From assembly GCA_046728075.1 (NCBI GenBank), contig JBKPDV010000219.1, forward strand, positions 1-32,253: a DNA stretch of 32,253 nt, read 5' to 3'. The notes below the pieces were generated by a model. The model was given only the letters and a program-made list of their open reading frames with translations, was not told the origin of the DNA and did not search any database. The position numbers were made by a program, and so were the translations under genes. Position 1 is the stretch's first letter, and the number at the start of each line of letters is the position of its first letter. Below, one piece after another: positions 15,415 to 22,995 of this stretch. Source of the stretch: JBKPDV01 sp046728075. Lineage in GTDB: Bacteria > Acidobacteriota > Thermoanaerobaculia > UBA5066 > Gp7-AA6.

Positions 15415-17412
15415 ATGCGCCGGATCGCTCTTGCCGCTCTGATGCTCGCCGCGCTCGCCGGGGCCTATTGGTCCTGTTCGACGGACGCGCCGGCGCCCAC
15501 GCCACCTAACACTCCTGGAGGAAACCCCACTCCGGGAGCGAGTCCGCTGGTCATCACCCTCTTCACGACCGACGCGAATCCGACCGCCGGGGGTTGCACG
15601 CTGGTCCAGGCCATCGTGACGTTCAACGGCAAGGCCGTGGCTGACGGGATTGGGGTCTCTTTTTCCACGGACTTTGGCGTCTTCGCGCAGAATGGCCAGC
15701 CCGTGGTCTCCATCGTGACCCAGAAGGGGAGCGCGATCGCCGTTCTCTGCTCGACCGGACCGGGCACCGCCTTCGTCAACGCGACGGCGACGGTCTCGGG
15801 AGTGACAGCCAAGGCCGATCCGCTGAAGATCACCTTTCAGTCCGGGTCCGTCCCGGCCCCGTTCTTCTCCAACTGCAGCCCGAACTTCGGCGCCAACACG
15901 GGCGGGACAATTCTGACGATCAACGGCGGACGCTTCCCGGGCAGCGCCGCGACGACCAAGGCCACTTTCACCGCGGCCGGCGTCACGCGCGAGGCTCTCG
16001 TGACCGCCGTCACTCCGACAACAGTCACCCTGACGACGCCGGCCTTTCCGGAAGCCGTGTCCCCCTCAGTGCCCGTCACGATCACGCTGACCTTCCTGAC
16101 GAACTCCGGATCCCCGATTACGCTGACAGTGCCTAACTGTTTCGCTTTCGGGACTGCCGGTTCGGGAACGCCGACGATCACGGCGCTGCTGCCCTCTTCC
16201 GGGAGCAAGGACGGCAATACGCGAGTCTCCATCATCGGCTCGGGTTTCACCGCTCCCCTCCAGGTCTTTTTCGGCACCGTCGAGGTCCAGGTCATTTCCG
16301 TGAGCTTCAATCAGATCGTCATCCTGACGCCTGCCGCATTCCAGTTCGGGCCGACGCCCCCCATCAATACTCCGATCGACGTGCGCGTGCACGAGGTGAC
16401 CTCCGGCACGGATGCCGTACTCGCCGCGGGCTGGACGTACACTTTGCCTCTCGTGATCACCGGAATCTCCCCGCTCCAGATGCGCTCGGACCAGATCACG
16501 TCCCTGACGATCTTCGGTCACGGCTTCCAGGCGCCCGTCCTGGTCCTGATCGGGAGCGCTCGGGCGATCGTCCAGTCGGTCTCGGAATCGGAGATCCTGG
16601 TTGTGCCCGTCCTGAGCGGCTGCTCGGGTGGAGGCGGAGGGATCAGCGTCACGAACCTCAGTACCGGCGAAACGGCCACGTCTCCTCAAAGTCTGACGAT
16701 CACGTCGATCACCCCCTCGATTACGGCAATCAACCCGACCACTGGCGCCGCGGGCTCGACCGTGACCATCAGCGGAACCAACCTGCCAACGACGATCGCG
16801 CTGGCGAGGGTGACATTCGGACCGCAACAGGCCACGGTTACCTCGGCCTCTGCGGACGGGACCTCGCTCGTGGTCACCGTTCCGCCCCCGCCCGCGGGGA
16901 CGGTGGCTGATGTCTGCCCGGTCGGCACGCCTCCGGGCACGCTCCTCCCGCCTGCCGGAGGAGGAACCGTGAGTGTGACCGTTCAGAACCTCGGCACCGG
17001 TTGCACGAGCAACGCCGCCGCCTTCGGGTACCTGCTCCCTTGCGGCGTGGCGGATCTCGCTCTGACCAAGACGGGCCCTGCCTCCGTCGCGGTCAACGGC
17101 AGCGTCACCTACACGCTGACCATCGCCAATCCAGGAGGCGCGGCTGCGGCCAACGTGGCTCTGACGGACCCGCTTCCCGCCGGCACAACCTTCGTGTCCT
17201 GTACTCCCACACAGGGAACCTGCTCCGGCGGGGCAACTGTCAACGGCAACCTGGGAACGATCCCGGCCGGCGGGAGTGCCACGGTCACGATTCAGATCAC
17301 CGTCCAGGGCGTGCCGCGGAGCATGACCAACACCGCGAACGTCACGACCACGACGACGGAGCCGAATCTCGGCAACAACACCTCGAGCGCGACCACAACC
17401 GTGACGCCGTGA
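15415..17412 (+). CDS. Secreted multidomain protein with IPT/TIG and DUF11 modules
   Basis: The 665-residue surface or periplasmic protein is last in the pil operon. A signal sequence precedes Cys21 (AYWSC), so it may be a lipoprotein although the lipobox is imperfect. A Pro/Gly linker leads to an invasin-like Ig domain (about 45-145). Four IPT/TIG-type immunoglobulin folds begin near residues 150, 252, 345 and 434, marked by repeated NP/SP..G...T..TI.G..F patterns. A DUF11 domain follows (about 545-665, ADLALTKTGPASVAVNGSVTYTL and LTDPLPAGTTF). The Thr/Ser-rich end has no obvious anchor. Such modules are common in adhesins and cell-surface scaffolds. Co-transcription with the pilus genes suggests a pilus-linked surface or adhesion role, which is inference. 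Confidence 0.82.
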   Translation: MRRIALAALMLAALAGAYWSCSTDAPAPTPPNTPGGNPTPGASPLVITLFTTDANPTAGGCTLVQAIVTFNGKAVADGIGVSFSTDFGVFAQNGQPVVSIVTQKGSAIAVLCSTGPGTAFVNATATVSGVTAKADPLKITFQSGSVPAPFFSNCSPNFGANTGGTILTINGGRFPGSAATTKATFTAAGVTREALVTAVTPTTVTLTTPAFPEAVSPSVPVTITLTFLTNSGSPITLTVPNCFAFGTAGSGTPTITALLPSSGSKDGNTRVSIIGSGFTAPLQVFFGTVEVQVISVSFNQIVILTPAAFQFGPTPPINTPIDVRVHEVTSGTDAVLAAGWTYTLPLVITGISPLQMRSDQITSLTIFGHGFQAPVLVLIGSARAIVQSVSESEILVVPVLSGCSGGGGGISVTNLSTGETATSPQSLTITSITPSITAINPTTGAAGSTVTISGTNLPTTIALARVTFGPQQATVTSASADGTSLVVTVPPPPAGTVADVCPVGTPPGTLLPPAGGGTVSVTVQNLGTGCTSNAAAFGYLLPCGVADLALTKTGPASVAVNGSVTYTLTIANPGGAAAANVALTDPLPAGTTFVSCTPTQGTCSGGATVNGNLGTIPAGGSATVTIQITVQGVPRSMTNTANVTTTTTEPNLGNNTSSATTTVTP

Positions 17413-17459
17413 TGTCCCCAGCGTTCGTGGACCGGCCGTCGCCGGACCCCTTCTCCTTC

Positions 17460-17481
17460 GCCGCCCCCTTCGGGGGGCGGC
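17460..17481 (+). terminator. TTCG-tetraloop terminator hairpin after the pil operon
   Basis: A perfect nine-base-pair GC stem (GCCGCCCCC with its complement) is capped by the very stable TTCG tetraloop. It is followed by a weak T-rich tail (TTGCTTTGG). It lies 48 bases after the last pil-operon gene and just before the TPR gene. It is the only compact, conventional terminator-like hairpin I noticed; other gaps use heptad palindromes. Confidence 0.7.
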
Positions 17482-17496
17482 TTGCTTTGGTGCGCC

Positions 17497-18594
17497 GTGG
17501 CTGATGCCGGGGCCGAAGGCCGCATCAAGGATCTCAAACGCCGGCTCGAGCTCGCGCCCGGCTCGCGTCTCTTCGTAGGCCTGGCGGAGGAATACCGCAA
17601 GAGCGGCCGCCTGGCCGACGCGCTCTCGACACTCCAGAAGGGGCTTCTCGCCCACCCGAACTATCTTTCCGCGCAGGTCGCGCTCGGGCGCGCGTACCTG
17701 GAGGCCGGCCAGATCACCGAAGCGATCGCGACGTTTTCTCGGGTTCTTTCTTCCGACCCCGGCAACCTCGTCTCGGCGAAATCCCTGGCCGACATCCATA
17801 TGTCGCGAGGCGACAGCGTGGAGGCGGTCAAGAAGTACAAGCTCTACCGCGCGCTCTCAGGGGATCGCAGCGTCGACGAGATCATCGAGCGTCTCGAGGT
17901 CGAGCTGGCTCCTCCTCCTCCCGCGGTGGCGGACGGCGTTGCTCCCCCTCCTCCTCCGGCGCTGTACGAGGAGAGGCCGTCCGTGTCCGGCAATGGAAAG
18001 TTCCGCGAAAGCCGGCCCCGGGATTCCGTTTTCCGACGGCCGGCCGAGCTGGACGCGACCTCGGTGCCATTCGAGATGGACGACTCGGCTCCGTCGGCGG
18101 CCAAGGATCGGACGCCGCTTCCACTCTCGCGCGACGTCGAGCTTCCAGCGCCGCGCGCGGCGGCGGCGCCGCTCTCTTCTCCAGCCGAGCCGGAGGCGGT
18201 GACCCGCGGCATTCCGCCCGAAGCGATCGCCGCCGCGGTGGGAGCATCCCCCTTCCGGCCCCCCGAAGAACCCAACGTGTCTCCCTTCGAGGGACTGGAA
18301 CACGAAGAGGCGGCGCAAGCCCCCCCAACGGCCGAGGAACCTCAAGGGAGGGTCCTTGCCGATCTCTACTTCGTCCAGGGACACTATGCGGAGGCGCTCG
18401 CGATCTATGACGACCTGGTGGCCTCCCACCCTCACGACGAGGAGCTGCGACGGCTGCGCCGCGATGCCGAGGCTCGATTGCTTCCTGCCGCCGCGACGAC
18501 TCCCGCCGCCGCCGAGCCGGATCCCGTGTTCGAACACCGTTTGGCCAAGATCCGGGCTTTAAAACGGTGGCTCTCGGTGGTACAAACCGGCTGA
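17497..18594 (+). CDS. TPR-repeat protein with proline-rich linker
   Basis: The cytoplasmic protein has about 365 residues and no signal peptide. The N-terminal 130 residues form tetratricopeptide repeats (LFVGLAEEYRKSGRLADALSTL, LSAQVALGRAYLEAGQITEAI, VSAKSLADIHMSRGDSVEAV). A disordered Pro/Ala/Ser-rich linker follows (about 135-270, with PPPP runs). A last TPR near 284 (DLYFVQGHYAEALAIYDDLV) is followed by RLAKIRALKRWL at the end. TPRs mediate protein-protein contact; the partner may be the Roadblock protein encoded next. GTG 17497 is preferred because the frame's earlier TTG (17482) abuts the terminator hairpin, but the start is uncertain. The gap to the Roadblock gene is 24 bases. Confidence 0.82.
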   Translation: MADAGAEGRIKDLKRRLELAPGSRLFVGLAEEYRKSGRLADALSTLQKGLLAHPNYLSAQVALGRAYLEAGQITEAIATFSRVLSSDPGNLVSAKSLADIHMSRGDSVEAVKKYKLYRALSGDRSVDEIIERLEVELAPPPPAVADGVAPPPPPALYEERPSVSGNGKFRESRPRDSVFRRPAELDATSVPFEMDDSAPSAAKDRTPLPLSRDVELPAPRAAAAPLSSPAEPEAVTRGIPPEAIAAAVGASPFRPPEEPNVSPFEGLEHEEAAQAPPTAEEPQGRVLADLYFVQGHYAEALAIYDDLVASHPHDEELRRLRRDAEARLLPAAATTPAAAEPDPVFEHRLAKIRALKRWLSVVQTG

Positions 18595-18618
18595 CCGGCC
18601 CCCGGGCCCTTCGGAACG

Positions 18619-18981
18619 ATGAACGTCTTTCAAGACACCTTGCGACGCATTGCCGAGCGTGTCGAAGGCACGCAGGCGGTTTCCCTCGTCGGAGTGGATG
18701 GGATTCCGATCGACTCCTATGGCTCGCTGGGGGAGGGGTCCGTGGAATCCTTCGCGGCGGAGCTGGGAGCCTTCGTCAAGGCCGCGCAGGGGCCTCACTC
18801 GTCGTTCGATTCCTCGTCTATCCAGCAGCTTTCGCTGGTCACGGACACGTCGATTGCTATCCTTTCGCGCGTGACGGATGAGTACTATCTGCTGCTCCTC
18901 TTGACGCGAGATGGCAGCTTTGGCCGCGGGCGTTTCGAGCTCGCCAAGGCCGCCCTCGCGCTCGAAAAGGAACTCCTGTAG
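18619..18981 (+). CDS. Roadblock/LC7-domain protein
   Basis: The 120-residue single-domain protein has the Roadblock/LC7 fold. In bacteria these act as regulators of small Ras-like GTPases (MglB acting on MglA) or as dimeric scaffolds. The pattern VEGTQAVSLVGVDGIPIDSYG near residue 15 is the typical beta-turn-beta opening. LSLVTDTSIAILSRVTDEYYLLLLLTRDG near 70-97 is the paired strand region, and the C-terminal helix is RFELAKAALALEKEL. No MglA-type GTPase gene is in the window, so its partner is unknown. It lies between a TPR gene and accB, eight bases before the latter, so all are probably one transcript. Any link to the upstream pilus locus is inference. Confidence 0.85.
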   Translation: MNVFQDTLRRIAERVEGTQAVSLVGVDGIPIDSYGSLGEGSVESFAAELGAFVKAAQGPHSSFDSSSIQQLSLVTDTSIAILSRVTDEYYLLLLLTRDGSFGRGRFELAKAALALEKELL

Positions 18982-18989
18982 AGGAGAAG

Positions 18990-19457
18990 ATGATGCTCTC
19001 GTTCAAAGAGATTCGCGATTTGATTGATCTGGTGGCGGAGCGGGGCCTTTCCGGCCTCGAGATCGAACAGACAGGGTTCCGGATCCGCATCGAGGGCGCG
19101 CGCGCAGCCGGCAACGGCACCGTCACGTCTGCTTCGGCTCCGCTCGGCACGGGCGCGCCCGCCCTGACTCTCGCGCCCGAGGCCGGCCCGCCGGCCGCGG
19201 CGCCGGACGAAGGGCTCCACGTCATCCGCTCCCCCATCGTGGGGACGTTCTACCGATCCCCTTCGCCCGAGGCGGATTCCTTCGCCGACGTCGGGCAGAA
19301 GATCGCGCGGGGCAAGATCCTCTGCATCATCGAGTCGATGAAACTGATGAACGAGATCGAGTCCGATGTGGACGGGGAGATCGTGGAGGTCTTTGCGCGT
19401 AACGGTCAGCCCGTCGAGTACGGGGAGAAGCTCTTTGCGATCAGGCTCGCCGCCTGA
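18990..19457 (+). CDS. accB: Biotin carboxyl carrier protein of acetyl-CoA carboxylase
   Basis: AccB carries the covalently bound biotin that shuttles CO2 between biotin carboxylase and carboxyltransferase in the first step of fatty-acid synthesis. The 155-residue protein matches the usual length. An N-terminal helical domain (about 1-40, SFKEIRDLIDLVAERGLSGLEI) is followed by an Ala/Pro-rich swinging linker and the biotinyl domain (about 75-155). That domain contains the ESMKLMNEI motif, with the biotinylated Lys at about residue 118. A good Shine-Dalgarno (AGGAG) precedes ATG 18990; ATG 18993 is an alternative. accC follows but is separated by palindrome F, which is odd for this normally tight pair. 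Confidence 0.96.
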   Translation: MMLSFKEIRDLIDLVAERGLSGLEIEQTGFRIRIEGARAAGNGTVTSASAPLGTGAPALTLAPEAGPPAAAPDEGLHVIRSPIVGTFYRSPSPEADSFADVGQKIARGKILCIIESMKLMNEIESDVDGEIVEVFARNGQPVEYGEKLFAIRLAA

Positions 19458-19460
19458 TCG

Positions 19461-19557
19461 AGCCGTCAGCTCTCAGCTTACAGCTGTCAGCTTGTCCTGG
19501 CGATTCGTCGTGCTCGGCTGAGAGCTGAGAGCTGAGAGCTGAGAGCCGAAGGCTGAG
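19461..19557. repeat. Heptad palindrome F inside accB-accC (unit AGCTGAG)
   Basis: The right arm (19516-19557) is six heptamers, three of them exact AGCTGAG repeats plus GGCTGAG, AGCCGAA and GGCTGAG. The left arm (19461-19494) holds the complementary CAGCTCT/CAGCTTA units. A 21-base loop separates them. The element starts three bases after the accB stop and ends seven bases before the accC ATG. Its last unit runs into GAGGGT, the only Shine-Dalgarno-like sequence for accC. Confidence 0.9.
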
Positions 19558-19564
19558 GGTTCGT

Positions 19565-20908
19565 ATGTTCAAAAAAATCCTCATCGCCAACCGCGGGGAG
19601 ATCGCGCTGCGGATCATCTCCGCTTGCCGCGAGCTCGGCATCCGGACGGTCGCCATCTACAGCGAGGCGGACCGCGATGCGCTCCACGTGCGGTTCGCCG
19701 ACGAGGACGTCTGCGTCGGGCCTTATCCCTCGGCCGCCTCCTACTTGAACATTTCCTCGATCGTGTCCGCCGCGGAGATCTCGGAGGCGGACGCCATCCA
19801 TCCGGGCTACGGCTTCCTTTCGGAGAACGCCCATTTTGCGGAAATCCTTCAGGACTGCCACATCGCCTTCATCGGGCCGTCGCCGGAGGCGATTCGAAAG
19901 ATGGGCGACAAATCTCTGGCCCGCCGGACCGTAGCGGCGGCCGGGGTTCCGACCGTCCCCGGTTCGCCCGGGCCGGTCGAGACGGTCGACGAGGCCCTGG
20001 CCTTCGCGAAGAAGGCGGGTTACCCCGTCATCCTCAAGGCCTCGGCGGGAGGAGGAGGACGGGGAATGCGAGTCGCCCGCGACGAGCGGGAATTGACGAG
20101 CGCGTTCGAGACCGCCCGCGCCGAAGCCGAGAAGGCATTCGGCAGCGCCGAGGTTTATCTCGAGAAGTATCTCGACGGTCCCCGGCATGTGGAGTTCCAG
20201 GTCTTCGGGGACATGCGCGGCACGTTGCGCCACATGGGGGAGCGGGAGTGCTCGATCCAGCGCCGGCATCAGAAGCTGATCGAAGAGGCGCCGTCGGCGG
20301 CGCTCAATCCGCAGCTGCGCGCCCGGATGGGCGAGGCGGCCGTCGCGGCTGCGCGCGCGGTCAACTACGTCAACGCCGGCACGGTCGAATTCCTGCTCGA
20401 CGCGGAGGGCCGCTTCTACTTCATGGAGATGAATACCCGGCTGCAGGTCGAGCACCCGGTCACGGAAGAGGTCACGGGAGTCGACATGGTCAAGGAGCAG
20501 ATTGCGGTCGCGGCCGGAGAGCGGCTCTCCTTCGCCGACTGCGCCCTCTCCCCGCGAGGCCACGCGATCGAGTTCCGAATCAACGCCGAAGATCCCGTCA
20601 CGTTCCAGCCGTCGCCCGGCCGGATCGCGACCTTCCATCCGCCGGGGGGGTTGGGAGTCCGGGTGGATACCGCGGCCTATCAGGGTTATCTGATTCCTCC
20701 GTACTACGACTCGTTGATCGCCAAGCTGATCGTTTCAGGACGAAACCGCGCCGAAGCGATCGCGCGCGGCCGCCGCGCGCTCGACCTGTTCGTCGTGGAA
20801 GGCATCAAGACGACGATCCCGATGCACCGCCGCATTCTCGAGGACCCCGACTTCGTGGAAGGGAAGCTCACGACCCGCTTCATGGAACGGTTCGCGCAGG
20901 CCTCGTAG
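19565..20908 (+). CDS. accC: Biotin carboxylase subunit of acetyl-CoA carboxylase
   Basis: AccC performs ATP-dependent carboxylation of the biotin on AccB. The 447 residues match E. coli AccC (449). The N-terminal domain starts MFKKILIANRGEIALRII. The ATP-grasp region has KASAGGGGRGMR near 159, EKYLDGPRHVEFQVFGD near 200, HQKLIEEAPS and FYFMEMNTRLQVEHPVTE near 282-300 (metal and active-site Glu/Asn/Arg). The usual C-terminal domain ends near ILEDPDFVEGKLTTRFMERF. It starts at ATG 19565 with GAGGGT just ahead, supplied by the end of palindrome F. No separate -10 box is evident, so transcription from the accB side through the palindrome is likely. Confidence 0.97.
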   Translation: MFKKILIANRGEIALRIISACRELGIRTVAIYSEADRDALHVRFADEDVCVGPYPSAASYLNISSIVSAAEISEADAIHPGYGFLSENAHFAEILQDCHIAFIGPSPEAIRKMGDKSLARRTVAAAGVPTVPGSPGPVETVDEALAFAKKAGYPVILKASAGGGGRGMRVARDERELTSAFETARAEAEKAFGSAEVYLEKYLDGPRHVEFQVFGDMRGTLRHMGERECSIQRRHQKLIEEAPSAALNPQLRARMGEAAVAAARAVNYVNAGTVEFLLDAEGRFYFMEMNTRLQVEHPVTEEVTGVDMVKEQIAVAAGERLSFADCALSPRGHAIEFRINAEDPVTFQPSPGRIATFHPPGGLGVRVDTAAYQGYLIPPYYDSLIAKLIVSGRNRAEAIARGRRALDLFVVEGIKTTIPMHRRILEDPDFVEGKLTTRFMERFAQAS

Positions 20909-20919
20909 GCCTTCGGCCT

Positions 20920-21019
20920 GGCGAAAGGCGAAAGGCGTAAGGCGAAAGGCGAAGAGGAAACCTCTGTAGACGAAGCTGGTTCTGTCCGTTCTCGCCGTTC
21001 GCCCTTCGCCCTTCGCCCC
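20920..21019. repeat. Heptad palindrome G (unit GGCGAAA / TTCGCCC)
   Basis: The left arm is five in-register heptamers (20920-20954: GGCGAAA twice, GGCGTAA, GGCGAAA, GGCGAAG). The right arm (20987-21019) is the complementary TTCGCCC array. The loop starts with a nested perfect hairpin, AGAGG-AAA-CCTCT (20953-20965). The element begins about 11 bases after accC and lies upstream of a TACTCT box before the thiE-aroK fusion. It has the same unit as palindrome B, about 18 kb away. Confidence 0.9.
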
Positions 21020-21033
21020 GTCATGACGTGGAC

Positions 21034-21039
21034 TACTCT
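21034..21039 (+). promoter_or_regulatory. Candidate -10 box for the thiE-aroK fusion, leaderless arrangement
   Basis: TACTCT lies eleven bases before ATG 21051 with no Shine-Dalgarno between. The arrangement copies that of yajC and rel: palindrome, TAnnnT hexamer, start codon. No -35 box is evident; that position falls at the end of palindrome G. Confidence 0.45.
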
Positions 21040-21050
21040 CTTCTGGTCCG

Positions 21051-22184
21051 ATGCGACAACTTCCTTCGGTTTACGCCATCACCGACCGGGCCGCGAGCGG
21101 CATCGATGATCACACGGAGATCGCGCGGCGGCTGTTTCGCGTCGGGATCCGACTCCTCCAGGTTCGCGAGAAAGAGTGGCCGGACGGGCGGCTGCTCTCG
21201 GCCGTCGAATCGGTGGCCGAGCTCGGCCGTGCCCATCGAGCGACCGTTCTGGTGAATGACCGGGTGGACATCGCACGTGTCGCCGGCGTCGGAGCGCATC
21301 TGGGGGAGGAAGACCTGCCGCCCAGCCAGGCGCGCCGGATTCTGGGACCGGAGGCTCTTCTCGGCGTCTCCAGTCACGACCCTCGAGCGGCGGGGCAGGC
21401 TTTCACCGAGGGAATTGCCGACTACATCGCTTTCGGACCGGTGTTCGCCAGCGGAACAAAATCGGTGAGGCCTCCGCGTGGACTGGAGGCCCTGGCCGAG
21501 GTCGCACGCGGGAAGACGCGTCCGCTCGTCGCCATCGGGGGGATCACGGCGGAGAACGCCGACGCCGTCTTCGCGGCGGGAGCCGACTCGATCGGGGTGA
21601 TCGGCGGTCTCTTCCAGGGAGGAGCGCTGGAGCAGAACGCGCGTGACCTGCTCGACGCCGCCCGACGCCGCCGGGCTCTCGGGCGCATTTATCTCGTCGG
21701 GTTCAGCGGCGCGGGCAAGACCTCCATCGGGCGGCGAATCGCGGAACGTCTGAAGGCCCCTTTCGTGGACCTGGACGCCGAGATCGAGCGGACGTCCGGC
21801 CGGACGATCCGAGCCCTCTTCGAGTCTTCCGGCGAGGAGGAGTTCCGGAGGCGCGAGACGGCTTTTCTCGCAGGAACCTCCTCCCTGCCTTCGGCGGTCA
21901 TCGCCACGGGGGGAGGGTGCTTCTCCAGGGAGGAAAACCGGGAACGGATCGGAAGACTGGGAACAGCGGTGTTTCTCCGGGTTCCCTGGGAGACGCTGCT
22001 TTCCCGCCTTTCCGGCAAAACGGACCGGCCCCTGTTCCAGGGTCCCGAGCAAGCATGGTCTCTCTACGCAGAGCGCGAGCCGTTCTATAAGATGGCCCCT
22101 ATCCAAGTGGCACTCTCGGAGGAATCGATCGAAGAAGCCGCCGACCGAGTTCTGGCCGTTCTTTCTGACCGGCTCGGCGGCTGA
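21051..22184 (+). CDS. Fused thiamine-phosphate synthase (ThiE) and shikimate kinase (AroK)
   Basis: One 377-residue frame holds two normally separate enzymes. Residues 1 to about 205 are ThiE, which joins the pyrimidine and thiazole halves of thiamine: YAITDR, RLLQVREKEW, VLVNDRVDIA, VGAHLGEEDLP, LGVSSHD, DYIAFGPVFASGTK, VAIGGIT. Residues from about 213 are shikimate kinase, which phosphorylates shikimate for aromatic amino acids: Walker A GFSGAGKT near 216, DLDAEIE, the substrate-binding Arg in EEEFRRRE, ATGGGCF, lid RPLF, and REPFYK. Both halves keep their key motifs and the frame is continuous across RRRRALGRIYLV, so both may be active. It starts at ATG 21051 without a Shine-Dalgarno. The stop overlaps the next ATG by one base. 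Confidence 0.93.
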   Translation: MRQLPSVYAITDRAASGIDDHTEIARRLFRVGIRLLQVREKEWPDGRLLSAVESVAELGRAHRATVLVNDRVDIARVAGVGAHLGEEDLPPSQARRILGPEALLGVSSHDPRAAGQAFTEGIADYIAFGPVFASGTKSVRPPRGLEALAEVARGKTRPLVAIGGITAENADAVFAAGADSIGVIGGLFQGGALEQNARDLLDAARRRRALGRIYLVGFSGAGKTSIGRRIAERLKAPFVDLDAEIERTSGRTIRALFESSGEEEFRRRETAFLAGTSSLPSAVIATGGGCFSREENRERIGRLGTAVFLRVPWETLLSRLSGKTDRPLFQGPEQAWSLYAEREPFYKMAPIQVALSEESIEEAADRVLAVLSDRLGG

Positions 22185-22927
22185 TGCGTTTCCTCATCCT
22201 CTCGGACATCCATTCCAACGCCGAGGCACTCGCGGCCGTTCTCGCGCGGGTCCGCCGCAAACGGTTTGACCGCGTCCTGGTCCTCGGCGATTTCGTGGGA
22301 TACGGGGCGAATCCGAACCAGGTGATCGAACGGATCCAGCGCCTGCGCCGTGAAACCACGGCGATCCGGGGCAACCACGACAAGGTCGTCTGCGGCGCGG
22401 ACACCGGCGATCTCTTCAACCCGGTCGCTTTGTCCGCGGCACGCTGGACCACCGGCAAGCTCACTCCCAAAAGCCGGAAGTTTTTGGAGGCTTTGCCGGT
22501 CGGACCGATGCGGATCGAGCCTGGGCTGACGATCTGTCATGGGTCTCCCCGCGACGAGGACGCCTACATTTTCTCGGATCGGGATGCCTTCGTGAATTTT
22601 CGGCTGTTCGATTTTTCGGTCTGCTTCTTCGGCCACAGCCACATTCCCTGCATTTTCACATTGGACCCGGAAGGAATCCGGGTGGAGGTCATCACCGGCG
22701 ACCGAGTTCGGGTCGCTCTCAAGAGGGACCGGCGCTACCTCGTCAACCCCGGCTCGATCGGTCAACCCCGCGACCGCAATCGGGCGGCTTCCTACGCAAT
22801 CTTCGATTCCGACGAGCGCGTCGTCGCGTTCGACCGCGTGCCGTACGATGCCGAGAAGGCGCGCGAGAAGATTCTGCGCGCGGGCCTCCCGGCCATGCTC
22901 GGCGATCGGCTGCTCGTGGGAGTCTGA
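22184..22927 (+). CDS. Calcineurin-like metallophosphoesterase (YfcE/MJ0936-like)
   Basis: This is a cytoplasmic two-metal phosphoesterase of 247 residues; the natural substrate of such proteins is often unknown. All five metal-site motifs are in order: SDIHSN (Asp8, His10), LGDFVGYG near 35, RGNHD near 64, CHGSP near 119 and FGHSHIP near 150. LVNPGSIGQPRDRN near 187 is typical of the MJ0936 branch. Its ATG at 22184 shares a base with the stop of the thiE-aroK fusion, so the two are translationally coupled. A link to thiamine or shikimate phosphates is possible but not shown. Confidence 0.9.
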   Translation: MRFLILSDIHSNAEALAAVLARVRRKRFDRVLVLGDFVGYGANPNQVIERIQRLRRETTAIRGNHDKVVCGADTGDLFNPVALSAARWTTGKLTPKSRKFLEALPVGPMRIEPGLTICHGSPRDEDAYIFSDRDAFVNFRLFDFSVCFFGHSHIPCIFTLDPEGIRVEVITGDRVRVALKRDRRYLVNPGSIGQPRDRNRAASYAIFDSDERVVAFDRVPYDAEKAREKILRAGLPAMLGDRLLVGV

Positions 22928-22981
22928 AAAACGAACAGCGGACGGGGAAGGATCAAAAGAGAAGGAAGAGCGCGAAGAATA

Positions 22982-22987
22982 TAGAAT
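22982..22987 (+). promoter_or_regulatory. Candidate -10 box for the HEAT/cyclophilin gene
   Basis: TAGAAT (5 of 6 to TATAAT; TATAGA overlaps at 22980) lies eight bases before the TTG at 22996. A purine-rich GAAGGAAGAG is about 25 bases from the start, too far to act as a Shine-Dalgarno. A leaderless TTG start would be unusual, so the box or the start may be misassigned. Confidence 0.4.
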
Positions 22988-22995
22988 GCGCTTCC

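Noticed and set aside
16066..17799. 577-codon minus-strand frame opposite the IPT/TIG gene
   Set aside because: Arg/Gly/Asp-rich and low complexity, no domain seen, and it crosses the terminator and the start of the TPR gene.
20920..21019. CRISPR array, from the spaced repeats
   Set aside because: Units are seven bases with no spacers and form complementary arms; there are no cas genes.
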